Part shown: positions 16,510-25,487 of the stretch, piece by piece
How positions within the stretch are numbered: the stretch's first letter is position 1
How the letters are laid out: each line of letters opens with the position of its first letter
Origin: Xanthomonas sp. Leaf148
GTDB lineage: Bacteria; Pseudomonadota; Gammaproteobacteria; Xanthomonadales; Xanthomonadaceae
Length of the DNA: 64,000 nucleotides
Direction of reading: 5' to 3'
NCBI RefSeq assembly: GCF_001423585.1
Contig: NZ_LMOP01000011.1
Coordinates: forward strand, 219,289-283,288
Position numbers and translations under genes: made by a program
Notes under the pieces: model-generated
Seen by the model: only the letters and a program-made list of their open reading frames with translations
Database searches by the model: none
What the model was told of the DNA's origin: nothing

Positions 16510-17329
16510 CAGCAATTCGTCCATACGGGCTAGTGATCATACTTTAGGGAAGCTCTGAACAACTCTTTCATAGCCTTCCGATCGATGCCTTGGACAGACT
16601 AAATCACGCGCAAGTGCTTGATTTTAAGCGCCGGCGATTGTCGTGATTAGGCTAGATTGCAACACTCTCTCGCTGGGCCATGAGTTATTCAGAGGTTCCT
16701 TAGCAATTTGGCAGTGCCATCAGCTATCTCACGTGTCTAGTTCCTACTCGTGGAATAGCTGCCTTTGGATCACATGATTCATCGATTTATCGACGTGAAC
16801 TATGGAAATTGGAAACTGCCGATAAGCTGTGATCAGCATTAAGTTGATCTCGCGATGCGCTTGAGGTGCCAAACAGAGACGCTGTCGCCCAGGCAACCGA
16901 TTCACAACGTCCCGCCGAATGTTTGTGCGCCGCACACATCTGCTCCTATTCATGACCAAGCATCTTCGTCACAAAAAAGGGTGGGAGATTGGCTTTCTTG
17001 GCTGACTCGCTCCGGGGCAGGTACAGCAACGTTAGTGATGCTAACTCTCGCTGTCAACACATACTTTCTCCGAAATCGCATCGCTCACTCCAACGTCTAT
17101 GCGCGCCACAGTGAAAGAAATGGGAAATTCACTGCGTGACTGTCTTCGCCCACACTTTGCGCTCGCGCCGCTGCGCTGACTCTAGCGCTTTAACTACAAA
17201 CAACGCGGCGAGGTTCACTTATCCACCCTGCTTACCTTGAGGTAGGATCACAGTCAGTGTCTTTCCGCCCGCCACGTCCTGACGAGCTGTTCGATGTGAC
17301 ATAAGGGGGCACTGGTACCGAGAGTAGTC
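16510..17329. other. Gene-poor 820-base region upstream of the immunity array
   Basis: It holds the MITE-like element at 16547-16700 and nothing I can identify as a gene. Two short frames (about 71 residues minus at 16744-16959 and 94 residues plus at 16855-17139) have no recognisable product. The composition is mixed, as expected for decayed mobile DNA. Confidence 0.5.
16547..16700. mobile_element. MITE-like or IS-end remnant (about 155 bases)
   Basis: Left end GGGAAGCTCTGAACAACT and the reverse complement of the right end, GGAACCTCTGAATAACT, match at most positions. Each is bounded by TTA (16544-16546 and 16700-16702), as left by IS5-type elements. Nothing inside resembles a transposase. 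Confidence 0.5.
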
Positions 17330-17869
17330 GTGAAAATTCTTAACTCGCTGTTGGATAGGCTGGACAGCATCAGTTCCTTTGCGATGCTCTGCGTAAACTC
17401 TGCACTGTGCGCCCTTGTACTGCTCGCACATGGGGGCGCCCTGCTGTTGGTGAGTACCGGCAAGGTACCGGAGATGGCGCAGGAGATTGCGTTTGCCTAT
17501 GTGTCTGTGCCTGCGGTGATCGTTGCGTTGGCATTCTCGGTGCTCGCCTTCATTCGCCGGGAAAAGCTTGGCACCGCGCTCAAAGTCCATGCAGTGATAC
17601 TCATGGGCTTTGCTGCTTACATGCTTTATTTTGGCCTTGACGTAGTCTTCAATGGCGTGCCACGTGGCGACAGATTCAGCTGGGATCCCACTTTCTTCGC
17701 GGTTTTGCTGGGATATCCGTTCTTGCAGATCAAGCGGGCATTCCCGTGGTCAGGGTTTAGCCATACGCCACTGCGCTTCGCTCCGGTGCTAGCGGTGGGG
17801 ATTTCATTTCTGATCAGCGCCGCTGTTTCCTGGCGGATGTTGGCCTTGTTCAGAGCCGGCGGAGAATAG
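17330..17869 (+). CDS. Inner-membrane protein of unknown function
   Basis: A 179-residue protein with about four hydrophobic helices (LCVNSALCALVLLAHGGALL, EIAFAYVSVPAVIVALAFSV, HAVILMGFAAYMLYFGLDVV, FAPVLAVGISFLISAAVSW). It has no domain I recognise. The ATG at 17330 follows agagtagtcgtg without a clear ribosome site. It is convergent with the secreted protein at 17876. The codon use is GC-rich, closer to the chromosome than to the neighbouring effector island. Confidence 0.6.
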   Translation: MKILNSLLDRLDSISSFAMLCVNSALCALVLLAHGGALLLVSTGKVPEMAQEIAFAYVSVPAVIVALAFSVLAFIRREKLGTALKVHAVILMGFAAYMLYFGLDVVFNGVPRGDRFSWDPTFFAVLLGYPFLQIKRAFPWSGFSHTPLRFAPVLAVGISFLISAAVSWRMLALFRAGGE

Positions 17870-17875
17870 GTTCAC

Positions 17876-18322
17876 TTATCCACCCTGACACCGCTGCCAC
17901 CCACCCGCAGCAGCCGACACCTGCTCCCATCCATTGCGCAGCCGCTTCATCGCTTGCCCGCCCACGCAGGCGTAACCCAGCTGTTTGGCCTCTGCCGTGC
18001 CCAGGCCCGGTAGCGCAATGATGGAATCCGACGGAGCGGGGCGTCCCTGGTTGCGCGCCTCGTTACGCAGCATCATGTTCTCGATGCTCTGGCAGTAACG
18101 CACCATGCCCGGATGCGGGTGCGCGCGGTGCTGCTCGCAATTGAGGGGCGTGGTGTCGCGCGCCATGGAGTTGTACGGTTGCCGCGTTGGCGGGATGTAC
18201 TTGCTCGTCGCTTTGCCCGTGGCCGAGCGCATGCTCTGTGCCGGCGCGCCTTGTGCGCACGCGAGCATGCACAGCGCTGTCAGCGCCAGCGCGCCACGGC
18301 GCGCGATGGTGATCCTGTCCAT
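17876..18322 (-). CDS. Secreted protein of unknown function
   Basis: A 148-residue exported protein. The signal peptide (MDRITIARRGALALTALCML...AQGAPAQS) has cleavage probably after about residue 29. The mature part has three cysteines (LNCEQH, RYCQSI, YACVGG) plus a final C in QRCQGG, enough for two disulfides, and a conserved-looking segment TPLNCEQHRAHPHPGMVRYC. The start at 18322 is chosen because the longer frame lacks an export signal. Family and function are not recognised. It is convergent with the membrane protein before it. Confidence 0.65.
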   Translation of the reverse strand: MDRITIARRGALALTALCMLACAQGAPAQSMRSATGKATSKYIPPTRQPYNSMARDTTPLNCEQHRAHPHPGMVRYCQSIENMMLRNEARNQGRPAPSDSIIALPGLGTAEAKQLGYACVGGQAMKRLRNGWEQVSAAAGGWQRCQGG

Positions 18323-18562
18323 GGTGTTCCCCCCGGTCCGCAGCGATCCTAGCTCACGCGTTGCATGCGCGGGTGGTTCAGCCCGCTTGGTACTCAGGGC
18401 CTGTCTCTGGCGCCTTTCGCCGCGACGACACAAGGATGCCGCTACGAAAGATCGGCTACCTCAACCGTGTGCGCGACATCTAGCGCCACTTCTGCCGACT
18501 GCGATGCCCTTGCCGTGTAGGGCGTTGCGCCACACCGCGCGGCGCTCGCCTCTGGCATCACA

Positions 18563-19768
18563 TCACGCTGACGTTGCTGGCCGCTTGCGCCACAACGGCA
18601 TTAGCGCCACCAACCCAAGCAACGGGCCCGGCAGTAGTACCCACGCGATGTGCAGCCCTAGCGCGTCCACACACCGCGTGGTCACGCCGATCGCCACCAC
18701 TGTGATCGCAAAGCCAATCGCGTTCTGCATCGACAACGCGCTGCCCACGATGGCGGGCGGGCACGCGCGTGCAGCCAATGCAGAAAACTGCGGCGAGTCC
18801 GCCACCACACTGGCGCCCCACACCAGCATCAACGCCAGTGCCGCATAGCCAGACTGCGCACCCACCCACGGAAACGCCAGGCAACACAGTGCCGACATCA
18901 GCAACGCCACCGCTGCCACGCGCGCGCTGCCGATGCGCGCACTCAACTGCCCGCCCAACACGCAGCCAACGGCACCTGCGGCAATCACCGCAAACGCCAA
19001 CATGGCCGTGCTCAGCCCAAGCGCCTGTGCCAACCCGGCGCGGGTGATCAGCAGCGGCGTCAGCGTCCACATCGCATACAACTCCCACATGTGTCCGAAG
19101 TAGCCAAACGTGGCCGCGCGAAAGTCCTTCAGCGAAAAAGCCTGCAACACCGCACCGAATGCCAGCTTGCCGCCCGCCCGTCGCGGGGCAGACGCAGCTT
19201 GCCCCAGGCGCAGGATCATCACTGCCGCAATCACCGCCAGTACCGACGCCACCAGGATCGGCGTCTGCCACGGCAACGCGCCGCCTATCGCCTTGATGCC
19301 CTGCGGCAACGCGGTGCCCAGCGTCAGCATGCCGACCAGCCATGCCAGTGCCTTGCCCGCATGTTGCGGCGCCCACTGCACCACCAGCTTCATCCCGATC
19401 GGGTAGATGCCAGACAGGCAGAGCCCCACCGCAAAACGCCACACCATTCCCGTGGCGACATCGCTGGCAAACACCGCAAAGCCCAGATTGCACGCCGCGC
19501 CGCCTACCGCGCAGCTGGCAAAGATGCGGTTGGCCGCAAACCGGTCGGCCAACCCGCTTAGCGCAAAGCTCAACGTACCCAGGATAAAACCGACCTGCGT
19601 GGCCATGGTCAGCAACCCGATGGCCGCCGCACCCACGCCCCACTGCCGCATCACGTCGTCGGCCGCGCTATTGGCCGAAAACCACAACGAGGTGCCCAGC
19701 AACTGCGCCACGATGATCACCACCAGCGCAGTGCTGGGTCGCATGGGTGTTGGTACGGCGTGTGTCAT
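18563..19768 (-). CDS. MFS transporter
   Basis: A 401-residue major facilitator with 12 predicted helices. The first two helices are VVIIVAQLLGTSLWFSANS and GLLTMATQVGFILGTLSF. The cytoplasmic loop between helices 2 and 3 reads GLADRFAANR, the degenerate G-x-L-(A/G)-D-R motif A, and helix 4 has RFAVGLCLSGIYPIGMKLV. It resembles the uncharacterised CynX/YbfB-like group. The start at 19768 has a reasonable context. The substrate is unknown. It stands alone next to an IS remnant. Confidence 0.85.
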   Translation of the reverse strand: MTHAVPTPMRPSTALVVIIVAQLLGTSLWFSANSAADDVMRQWGVGAAAIGLLTMATQVGFILGTLSFALSGLADRFAANRIFASCAVGGAACNLGFAVFASDVATGMVWRFAVGLCLSGIYPIGMKLVVQWAPQHAGKALAWLVGMLTLGTALPQGIKAIGGALPWQTPILVASVLAVIAAVMILRLGQAASAPRRAGGKLAFGAVLQAFSLKDFRAATFGYFGHMWELYAMWTLTPLLITRAGLAQALGLSTAMLAFAVIAAGAVGCVLGGQLSARIGSARVAAVALLMSALCCLAFPWVGAQSGYAALALMLVWGASVVADSPQFSALAARACPPAIVGSALSMQNAIGFAITVVAIGVTTRCVDALGLHIAWVLLPGPLLGLVALMPLWRKRPATSA

Positions 19769-21341
19769 CGGATGCGCCTTATGGGTACAGAGAATTGATC
19801 CCTGGTTGCGTCAAGCGATGCAACCCTCGTATCGCTCTCTCTAGGGAATCCAATCAATACGGTTGGAGGATGATACACACCTCATCGACCTCGTCCACAG
19901 CGCTTAGATATTCGGTTCTTGCCTTTTTTAGGGCGTTTTCGAGCGGCACCTGGGTTGCGTGCACACCATTTCCACAGCAGGCATTAATTGCTTTCGCTTC
20001 AGCCACAGGTTAGACGGCGCAAACAGCGTCTAACCTGCGCGGTGTTCTTCGCCAAGCCACGAGTAACACAACTTGACATAGCCAAGCTGGCGCTTGGTCA
20101 CCCTGACAAGATATTCCACCTTCCCAAGCAGGCACGCACGCCTTGGCATGCTCTCAGCATTTGGTCTACTCCATCTCGCGAGTGCTCGGGATCGCCTAAA
20201 GTTTTGAGAGCTTCTACGCGATTAGGTAAGATAGCTGGCGCTTGCTCTTCGTCTACTGGCGCTCTTCCGCCCGGCGTTGCTGCCGTAGCCGCACACGGTC
20301 CCCTTTGCCGTGCAACAGCTTGTAAGCATGTGATATCGGCCACGGTGGCTGTCGTAGATTACACGTGGTGCGCCAGACCGGACACATCGTCCCCTCCGAT
20401 ATGCACCCTTATCCCGAGGAAATACTAATTGTCGTTATCTAGTCCGGTGCATCTCAGGATCGCACCGGCTGTGTGTGCTCGGTCCAATTGGGCGTACCTG
20501 TGATAATGGCATCTACGATCATGCAACCGCGCAGGCTCTGCTCCTTGCGCAACAGGTGCGCGTCGAAGTGGTTGAACGGCTTGCGCTTCACATCATGTCG
20601 CTTCATCAAGTGACGGAAGTTGAGAACTGTGGTCTCATCCAGGCCGCCGATGTTCTCGAAACGGCGCATTGATAGCGTGTCGTAAAGAACCTCTTCCGCC
20701 CACAGATCGCTCAGTGCATACCACTGATGCAAAAGTAGATGTCCAGCATAGTCTCTAGCCGATAAGCCTGCGGCCCCGGCAGCCCCGAGGTAGGAGAGTG
20801 CGGCATGATCAACGCTATAAGATCCCTCCACAGCACCTCATGATCCCACGCAGCTTCTGTTTACGTTCGAGCTTTCCCCCTTACTCCGCGTCGCCGCCAA
20901 GAGCATCGCATCATCGCCTCGTTGGCTTTATTTCGATTGTCGCAGGATCATGAGGAGTCGTTCAAATCTGTCTTAGCCGGACTGGTGTGCCGAGGAGGTG
21001 ACTTATCGCGCAGTGAAAGTTTTTTCCTATATTTTATCGCTGTACCCCATAATAGGAGACGTACCAGGCGTCAGTGCTTGTGAACTTGCGATCTTATGGG
21101 GCTGCTGGTCGCTTTAAAGATGGGGATTATTCAAGTAGCTTTACATTTTAATCGGTTTCCGAATTGCGGTGCGTTCGTGTCCGCAGCATTATCTGAAAAT
21201 AAGTGCTGAGCTATGTTGTGGTATTGCTAAGGAATTTATTTTCGTATGCAATACGTTCCGTCTGAGGGGTAATTTTAAAAAAATGTAAGTTCAGCCATAG
21301 AATTTTATTCTAAATTTATTTATTAATATCAGGGGGTGAAT
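19769..21341. other. IS-remnant and AT-rich spacer before the lectin gene
   Basis: About 1.57 kb without an intact gene. The middle (19985-20831) is a dead IS5-family element. From about 21000 to 21341 the DNA is strongly AT-rich, with several TATAAT-like hexamers (for example around 21035 and 21300), and would serve as leader for the lectin gene. Confidence 0.6.
19985..20831 (-). mobile_element. Degenerate IS5-family transposase
   Basis: Read on the minus strand, 20831-20454 gives the N-terminal transposase region: LLLHQWYALSDLWAEEVLYD, TLSMRRFENIGGLDETTVLNFRHL and then IVDAIITGTPNWT, matching the usual D(x)nFRHLL and VDATLI(x)APSST parts. The C-terminal region is recognisable about 19985-20345 (LLHGKGDRV, PVDEEQAP, RGLAKNTAQV). 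These are in different frames with stops, and the middle is missing. The element is clearly dead. Confidence 0.65.
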
Positions 21342-22943
21342 ATGAATGGGGTAATGAAATTTCTACAAATAATTGTGATTTTAGGGGCGTGTCTATTTTC
21401 AATAGATGCCTCGGCGCAAATTCAGGTCTGTTCTAACAATGTGATGCCACCCGGCTATGTAAAAACATCACTTGTACGTGTCCCATCTTGCGGGTCAGGG
21501 TTGGCTTGGACCATGGAAGTTCCCTCTGAAGGGAAGCTCATCTGCCGTAGCTCTAGTATTCCTGATCCCTACGTAATCACTCCCTTTGGGGATAACAACA
21601 CTGCTACTTGTGGGGAGCCACGAGTAAGGATAAATGCTGCTCGAAATAACTTGCTGATATGCGCGTTTTCGCCGATTGCAACAGGTTATGTAATAACAAA
21701 TTATGATCAAAGTGACCGCGGCTGTTACTCAGGGCAATACACCATACAACAAGCAAGGGACGGTATTTTGGCCTGCGGCAGTAGTCCTACCCCCCCGGGA
21801 TACGTATTCACATCTAATGGAAGCTCGTTAAGCTGCGGAACGCTTTTATTCAAAACTCGGCGGTATGAGTTGCCAAGAAACAACATGCTCATATGCGCAG
21901 ACTCTTTTGTTCCTGCGGATTATGTTGTCACGCAATCTTATAATAATAACGGTCAGACTTGTGATTTGGGTCAGTATTATATCCAAAAGCCTTACAATGG
22001 AATTGTAATATGCCCGGTGTCGCCTATCCCGAGTGGTTGGTACAAAACTGGAACTTCCTCTACAAATCGGTGCACGAGCTATTTTCCAACGGGAGCCATA
22101 ATCTCACAAATCCCGTCTCCGCCGTCTCCGCCGTCTCCGCCGTCTCCGCCATCTCCGCCATCTCCACCACTTTCAATTTTTGGTGCCGTAGTCGGAATGG
22201 GTGGGAAATGTCTAGATGTTGAAGGTGGAGCCAAGTCAAACGGAGCACCAATTCAGCAATTCGCGTGTAATGGAAATGACCAGCAAGTCTGGCGACTAGA
22301 GAGTGGAACTGGTTATTTCCGTAGCATACCAAGTCAACGGATATTGGATGTGGCTGGATATGGCACGGCAAATGGGTCAGGGCTTCAGTTGTACGATCAG
22401 CTTGGAGGTAAAAACCAACAATGGACTTTCACATTCGCGTCGCTCGTTGGCATTAACGGGAAAGTGCTGGATGTAATTAATGGGTTAACTGCCAATGGGA
22501 CAAGATTACAGCTATGGGAGTGGTTGGGTAATCCGCAGCAGCGTTGGAATTACGATCCAATCAGCGGCGAAATCCGAGGTATTGACGGAAAATGTCTAGA
22601 TGTTGTTGGTGGTTCAACCGCAGACGGCGCACTCGTACAGCTGTGGGATTGCAATGGACTTTCTCAGCAAAAATGGAGTCTTGGGCGCAACGGATCAGTG
22701 CAGTTTGCCGGGAAGTGCCTCGAAGCAGCCGATGGCCGCTCGGATAACGGGGCATTAATTAGAATGTGGACCTGTAATGGCGGAAGCCATCAGCAATGGC
22801 AGCTAATCGGCGAAATCCGAAATGGAGCTAGCAATAAATGTTTGGCTGATCCTGGACGCGGAGCTATGGATGGAGCTAAGACGTACATTTGGGATTGCAC
22901 CGGCGATGCGAATCAAGTTTGGTCCTACTCAGGCACACAGTAG
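21342..22943 (+). CDS. Secreted lectin-like protein: Cys repeats, PSP linker and double ricin-type trefoil
   Basis: About 533 residues. A signal peptide (MKFLQIIVILGACLFSIDASA) is followed by six repeats of about 40 residues with the pattern L-I-C-x-x-S-P-I-P-x-G-Y-V-x-T...C (residues about 25-255). Next comes a Pro-Ser linker from a 9-base repeat, then two ricin-B type beta-trefoils (about 285-530) with six QxW-like motifs (QQVW, NQQW, QQRW, QQKW, HQQW, NQVW). The GTG at 21336 abuts the aggggg site, so the ATG at 21342 is preferred. It is probably a secreted carbohydrate-binding protein acting on host or bacterial glycans. AT-rich codons suggest transfer. Confidence 0.8.
   Translation: MNGVMKFLQIIVILGACLFSIDASAQIQVCSNNVMPPGYVKTSLVRVPSCGSGLAWTMEVPSEGKLICRSSSIPDPYVITPFGDNNTATCGEPRVRINAARNNLLICAFSPIATGYVITNYDQSDRGCYSGQYTIQQARDGILACGSSPTPPGYVFTSNGSSLSCGTLLFKTRRYELPRNNMLICADSFVPADYVVTQSYNNNGQTCDLGQYYIQKPYNGIVICPVSPIPSGWYKTGTSSTNRCTSYFPTGAIISQIPSPPSPPSPPSPPSPPSPPLSIFGAVVGMGGKCLDVEGGAKSNGAPIQQFACNGNDQQVWRLESGTGYFRSIPSQRILDVAGYGTANGSGLQLYDQLGGKNQQWTFTFASLVGINGKVLDVINGLTANGTRLQLWEWLGNPQQRWNYDPISGEIRGIDGKCLDVVGGSTADGALVQLWDCNGLSQQKWSLGRNGSVQFAGKCLEAADGRSDNGALIRMWTCNGGSHQQWQLIGEIRNGASNKCLADPGRGAMDGAKTYIWDCTGDANQVWSYSGTQ
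22112..22170 (+). repeat. In-frame 9-base microsatellite in the lectin gene
   Basis: About six tandem copies of ccgtctccg/ccatctccg encode the Pro-Ser-Pro linker. A period of 9 keeps the frame, so copy changes would alter linker length and not stop translation. Confidence 0.8.
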
Positions 22944-22972
22944 CTGAATCTATAACATCAGGTTTCGCCCGT

Positions 22973-23018
22973 ACCCTCATCCGGCCCTTTGGGCCACCTT
23001 CTCCCGAGGGGAGAAGGG
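22973..23018. repeat. REP-like palindromic element
   Basis: The sequence accctcatccggccctttgg followed by gccaccttctcccgagggga and gaaggg contains CGGCCC/GGGCC and TTCTCCC/GGGAGAA stems. It is a form commonly dispersed between genes in xanthomonads. Confidence 0.6.
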
Positions 23019-23109
23019 AATGGCTATACGTGCTTTGGTTGGCTTGCCGGGCGTGCGTTAGCTGGTTTTTGCGTGGTCAAGTAACTTGGCCTTTGACTGG
23101 ATACGATAA

Positions 23110-23148
23110 AAACAACGACGCCCCGATTTAGTCGGGGCGTCGTTGTTT
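23110..23148. terminator. Bidirectional terminator with a 17-base perfect stem
   Basis: Arms aaacaacgacgccccga and tcggggcgtcgttgttt, each part 16-17 bases, pair exactly around a 5-base loop, with A and T tracts outside. It lies between the plus-strand lectin gene and the minus-strand csbD gene and would stop both. Confidence 0.85.
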
Positions 23149-23491
23149 GTTTGGCGCTTGGTGGTGAGGGTATCCAGCGTTTTAACGCTGTGCAACGCGA
23201 GTTAATGGGTAGCGCGAGTCGACACGAGCAGATAACGCGTCGTGGCAAGCAGATGATCCAGACACATCATCCATCCAGACACCTCATGCAGCCAATCAAG
23301 TTGCTCCCCGATTCGGCCAACTAAGCTCTTGCTTGGAACAGCCTTAGCTCTTGCTTGGCACAACTACACTGCTACTTGGCCCAAAGCGTCGACAAGTGTT
23401 GCTGTTCGGCTACCTCCTGCAACTCGTCGCACCATCAACTTATCGCGCCAACGCTCGCACTCTTCCAACCTCGCAAACCCTCACGCCACGC

Positions 23492-23671
23492 TTACTTCGA
23501 AGCGTCACGCACTTTGTCGACCACTTCACCGGCCTTGGCCTGGACCTTGCCGATATTCTTTTCGGCGGCGCCTTCCAGCTCGGTGCTCTTGTCGCCGGTG
23601 ACACGGCCGATGGCTTCCTTGACCGAGCCCTTGATCTGCTTGGCGGTACCTTCGATACGGTTCTTATCCAT
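23492..23671 (-). CDS. CsbD family stress protein
   Basis: A 59-residue CsbD-like protein (MDKNRIEGTAKQIKGSVKEA, then KSTELEGAAEKNIGKVQAKA). The family is small, cytosolic, highly charged, and typically induced by general stress. The start at 23671 is the one that matches the family; the longer frame adds unrelated residues. It lies downstream of the PAS/LuxR gene. An operator-like palindrome sits about 103 bases upstream (23760-23788) and is repeated in front of the regulator gene itself. Confidence 0.9.
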   Translation of the reverse strand: MDKNRIEGTAKQIKGSVKEAIGRVTGDKSTELEGAAEKNIGKVQAKAGEVVDKVRDASK

Positions 23672-23759
23672 GGGACCTTTCTCGTAGTTTGGGGAACCCG
23701 GCCAGTGTCTCCGGGCCGGTGTGAGCATGATGTGCGCTCGCGCGTGGCTGGCCCAGTTG

Positions 23760-23788
23760 CGAATGCACTAAATGCATTAGTGCATTCG
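23760..23788. promoter_or_regulatory. Palindrome upstream of csbD (copy 1)
   Basis: CGAATGCACTA - 7 bases - TAGTGCATTCG, a perfect inverted repeat with 11-base arms. The same arms and spacing recur at 25393-25421. It is the likely binding site for a dimeric regulator, with the neighbouring LuxR-type protein the natural candidate. It could alternatively act as a terminator hairpin of the LuxR gene, which stops at 23803. Confidence 0.55.
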
Positions 23789-23802
23789 CGCCACGTGTGC
23801 AG

Positions 23803-25323
23803 TTACTTCTTGCGCGCTGCCGGTTTGGCGCTGCGACCGACAAAGCCGCGCTCGCGTGCCCAGACGATCGCTTCACCGCGACTATGCACGTCGATCTTTG
23901 AATACAACGCCGCCACGTGATTGCGCACCGTATTGGGCGAGACGCCCAGTTCCTGCGCGATCTGTTTGTCGGCCAGGCCTTCGGCGATGTGTCCGAGCAC
24001 GTCGCGCTCGCGGTCGGTGAGTTCGGCGATGCCGCAGCCGCTGGTCTGGCTGGGTCGATTGGCGCGGCGCACGTTGGCCAGTTTCTCCAGCAAGCTCTGA
24101 CTGAACCAGGAGGCGTCCTGCATCACCGCTTCGATGGCGGTGACCAGTTCCATCTCGGTGCGTTTGCGGTCGGTGATATCCATCAGCGACAGCAGATAGC
24201 ACTGCACGCCGTGGATGCTCACGGTTTCTGCGGAGACCAGACAGTCCAGTTGCTCGCCATCCTTGCGCGCGATGGCGTATTCGACATTGAGCATGCTGCC
24301 GGTCTCGGCCAGCGCACGATGAAACTGTTGGTAGGCCTGGCGGCTGGGAAACAGGCCGATGTCTTCGATGGGTTTGCCGACGATGTCTTCGGTGGCGTAC
24401 TGGGTGATCTGCGAGACAGCGTCGTTGATTTCCACGATCTGCAAGGTTTCTGCATTGCACATCAGGGTGGGCACCGGGGTGATGCGAAACGCCTTGGCAA
24501 AGCGCTCCTCGCTTTGACGCAACGCCACCTCGGCGCGGCGGCGCGGTTCCAGGTCCATGAAGGTAAACAGCATGCAGGCTTCTTCGCCGATTTCGATCGG
24601 CTGGCCGGCCACCACCACCAGCTTGGTGGTGCCATCGGGCAGGCTGAGTTCGGCCTGCATCTGCGGAATGGTGGCGCCTTCGTTGAGCCGCTCCAGCCCC
24701 AGCTCGCGGCGGTCGGCCATTTCCATCACGTCCACTTCGAACACGCTTTTGCCCACCACCGCTTCGCGCGTGTAGCCGGTCATTTCCAGAAAGCCCTGAT
24801 TGGCCTTGATGTAGCGCTTGTCATCGAGCCGGCAGATGCAGGCCGGCGCAGGATTGGCGTTGAAGGTGCGCTCGAAGCGTTGTTCGGCACTGGCCCAATC
24901 GCTGGCGTCGGCCACGATCAGCACCAGGCAATCCGGTTCGCCCTGCGCGTCGGTGAGCACCAGGCTGCGCACGCGGTGCACCCATTGCGCATCGGTGCCT
25001 TCGCGCACCACTTCCACCACCACGTCGTTGAACACTTCGCCGGCAATCACGCGGTCGATGGGGTAGTTGCCGGCATTCAAGCGATGGTTGTTGCGATAGC
25101 GCAACTGAAAGCGCGCGCGGTAATCGCTGACGGTGGCGCCGAGCTCGGCAAGTTCGCTGGCGCCATGCATGGCCAGCGCGGCCTCGTTGGCCCAGGTGAT
25201 GGTCTGATCCGGCTCGATCAGGATCACCCCTTCGCTCAGGCCGGTGATGATCTGCTGCAATTGGCGGCGATTGGTGGAACTGGGCGGGCTGCTGGAGGAT
25301 GCGGCTTCACTGTCTGACGACAT
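23803..25323 (-). CDS. PAS-domain LuxR-type transcriptional regulator
   Basis: A 506-residue protein with three PAS-like sensor domains and a LuxR HTH. PAS1 is about 20-140 (LSEGVILIEPDQTITWANEA), PAS2 about 150-270 (ANPAPACICRLDDKRYIKAN), and PAS3 about 285-400 (PVPTLMCNAETLQIVEINDA). The C-terminal GerE-type HTH is at about 430-490 (LTDRERDVLGHIAEGLADKQIAQELGVSPNTVRNH, in part). It has no REC or kinase domain, so it probably senses a ligand, redox state or light directly and binds DNA. It sits between csbD and a membrane-protein gene, and both share a matching palindrome with its own promoter region, suggesting a small regulon. Confidence 0.85.
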   Translation of the reverse strand: MSSDSEAASSSSPPSSTNRRQLQQIITGLSEGVILIEPDQTITWANEAALAMHGASELAELGATVSDYRARFQLRYRNNHRLNAGNYPIDRVIAGEVFNDVVVEVVREGTDAQWVHRVRSLVLTDAQGEPDCLVLIVADASDWASAEQRFERTFNANPAPACICRLDDKRYIKANQGFLEMTGYTREAVVGKSVFEVDVMEMADRRELGLERLNEGATIPQMQAELSLPDGTTKLVVVAGQPIEIGEEACMLFTFMDLEPRRRAEVALRQSEERFAKAFRITPVPTLMCNAETLQIVEINDAVSQITQYATEDIVGKPIEDIGLFPSRQAYQQFHRALAETGSMLNVEYAIARKDGEQLDCLVSAETVSIHGVQCYLLSLMDITDRKRTEMELVTAIEAVMQDASWFSQSLLEKLANVRRANRPSQTSGCGIAELTDRERDVLGHIAEGLADKQIAQELGVSPNTVRNHVAALYSKIDVHSRGEAIVWARERGFVGRSAKPAARKK

Positions 25324-25392
25324 GGGTGACCCTTGGGCAAACAACGGCGGTGGAAACCAACAGTGGGCGCTCACGGTAGCGGCTGCCTGACG

Positions 25393-25421
25393 CGAATGCA
25401 CTAGCTGCACTGGTGCATTCG
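25393..25421. promoter_or_regulatory. Palindrome between the PAS/LuxR gene and the membrane-protein gene (copy 2)
   Basis: CGAATGCACTA - 7 bases - TGGTGCATTCG, with one mismatch in 11-base arms. It is the same element as 23760-23788, placed 84 bases before the PAS/LuxR start and 81 bases before the divergent gene at 25488. Confidence 0.6.
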
Positions 25422-25487
25422 GCTCAGGCGTCCAGCCGGTGCCACTTCCACACTAGCCGCACTTTTCCACTGTAACGAGGCCACTCC

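Larger units (their letters stand above)
22944..23491. other. Intergenic region with REP-like element and long leader
   Basis: 548 bases between the lectin gene and csbD-like gene. It carries a palindromic intergenic repeat (22973-23018), a bidirectional terminator (23110-23148) and a duplicated tagctcttgcttgg segment (about 23324-23357). No gene is evident. Confidence 0.6.

Noticed and set aside
16744-17139. Two short frames upstream of the membrane protein as genes
   Set aside because: No ribosome sites or family resemblance, and they overlap each other on opposite strands.
20098-20343. An 81-residue minus frame as a gene
   Set aside because: It is part of the degenerate IS5 transposase, not a separate gene.
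22112-22170. Phase-variable switch in the lectin gene
   Set aside because: The period is 9 bases, so copy-number change keeps the reading frame and would not switch the gene off.
23917-25317. A 466-residue plus-strand frame across the PAS/LuxR gene
   Set aside because: Antisense shadow of the regulator; composition is typical of GC-rich shadow frames.
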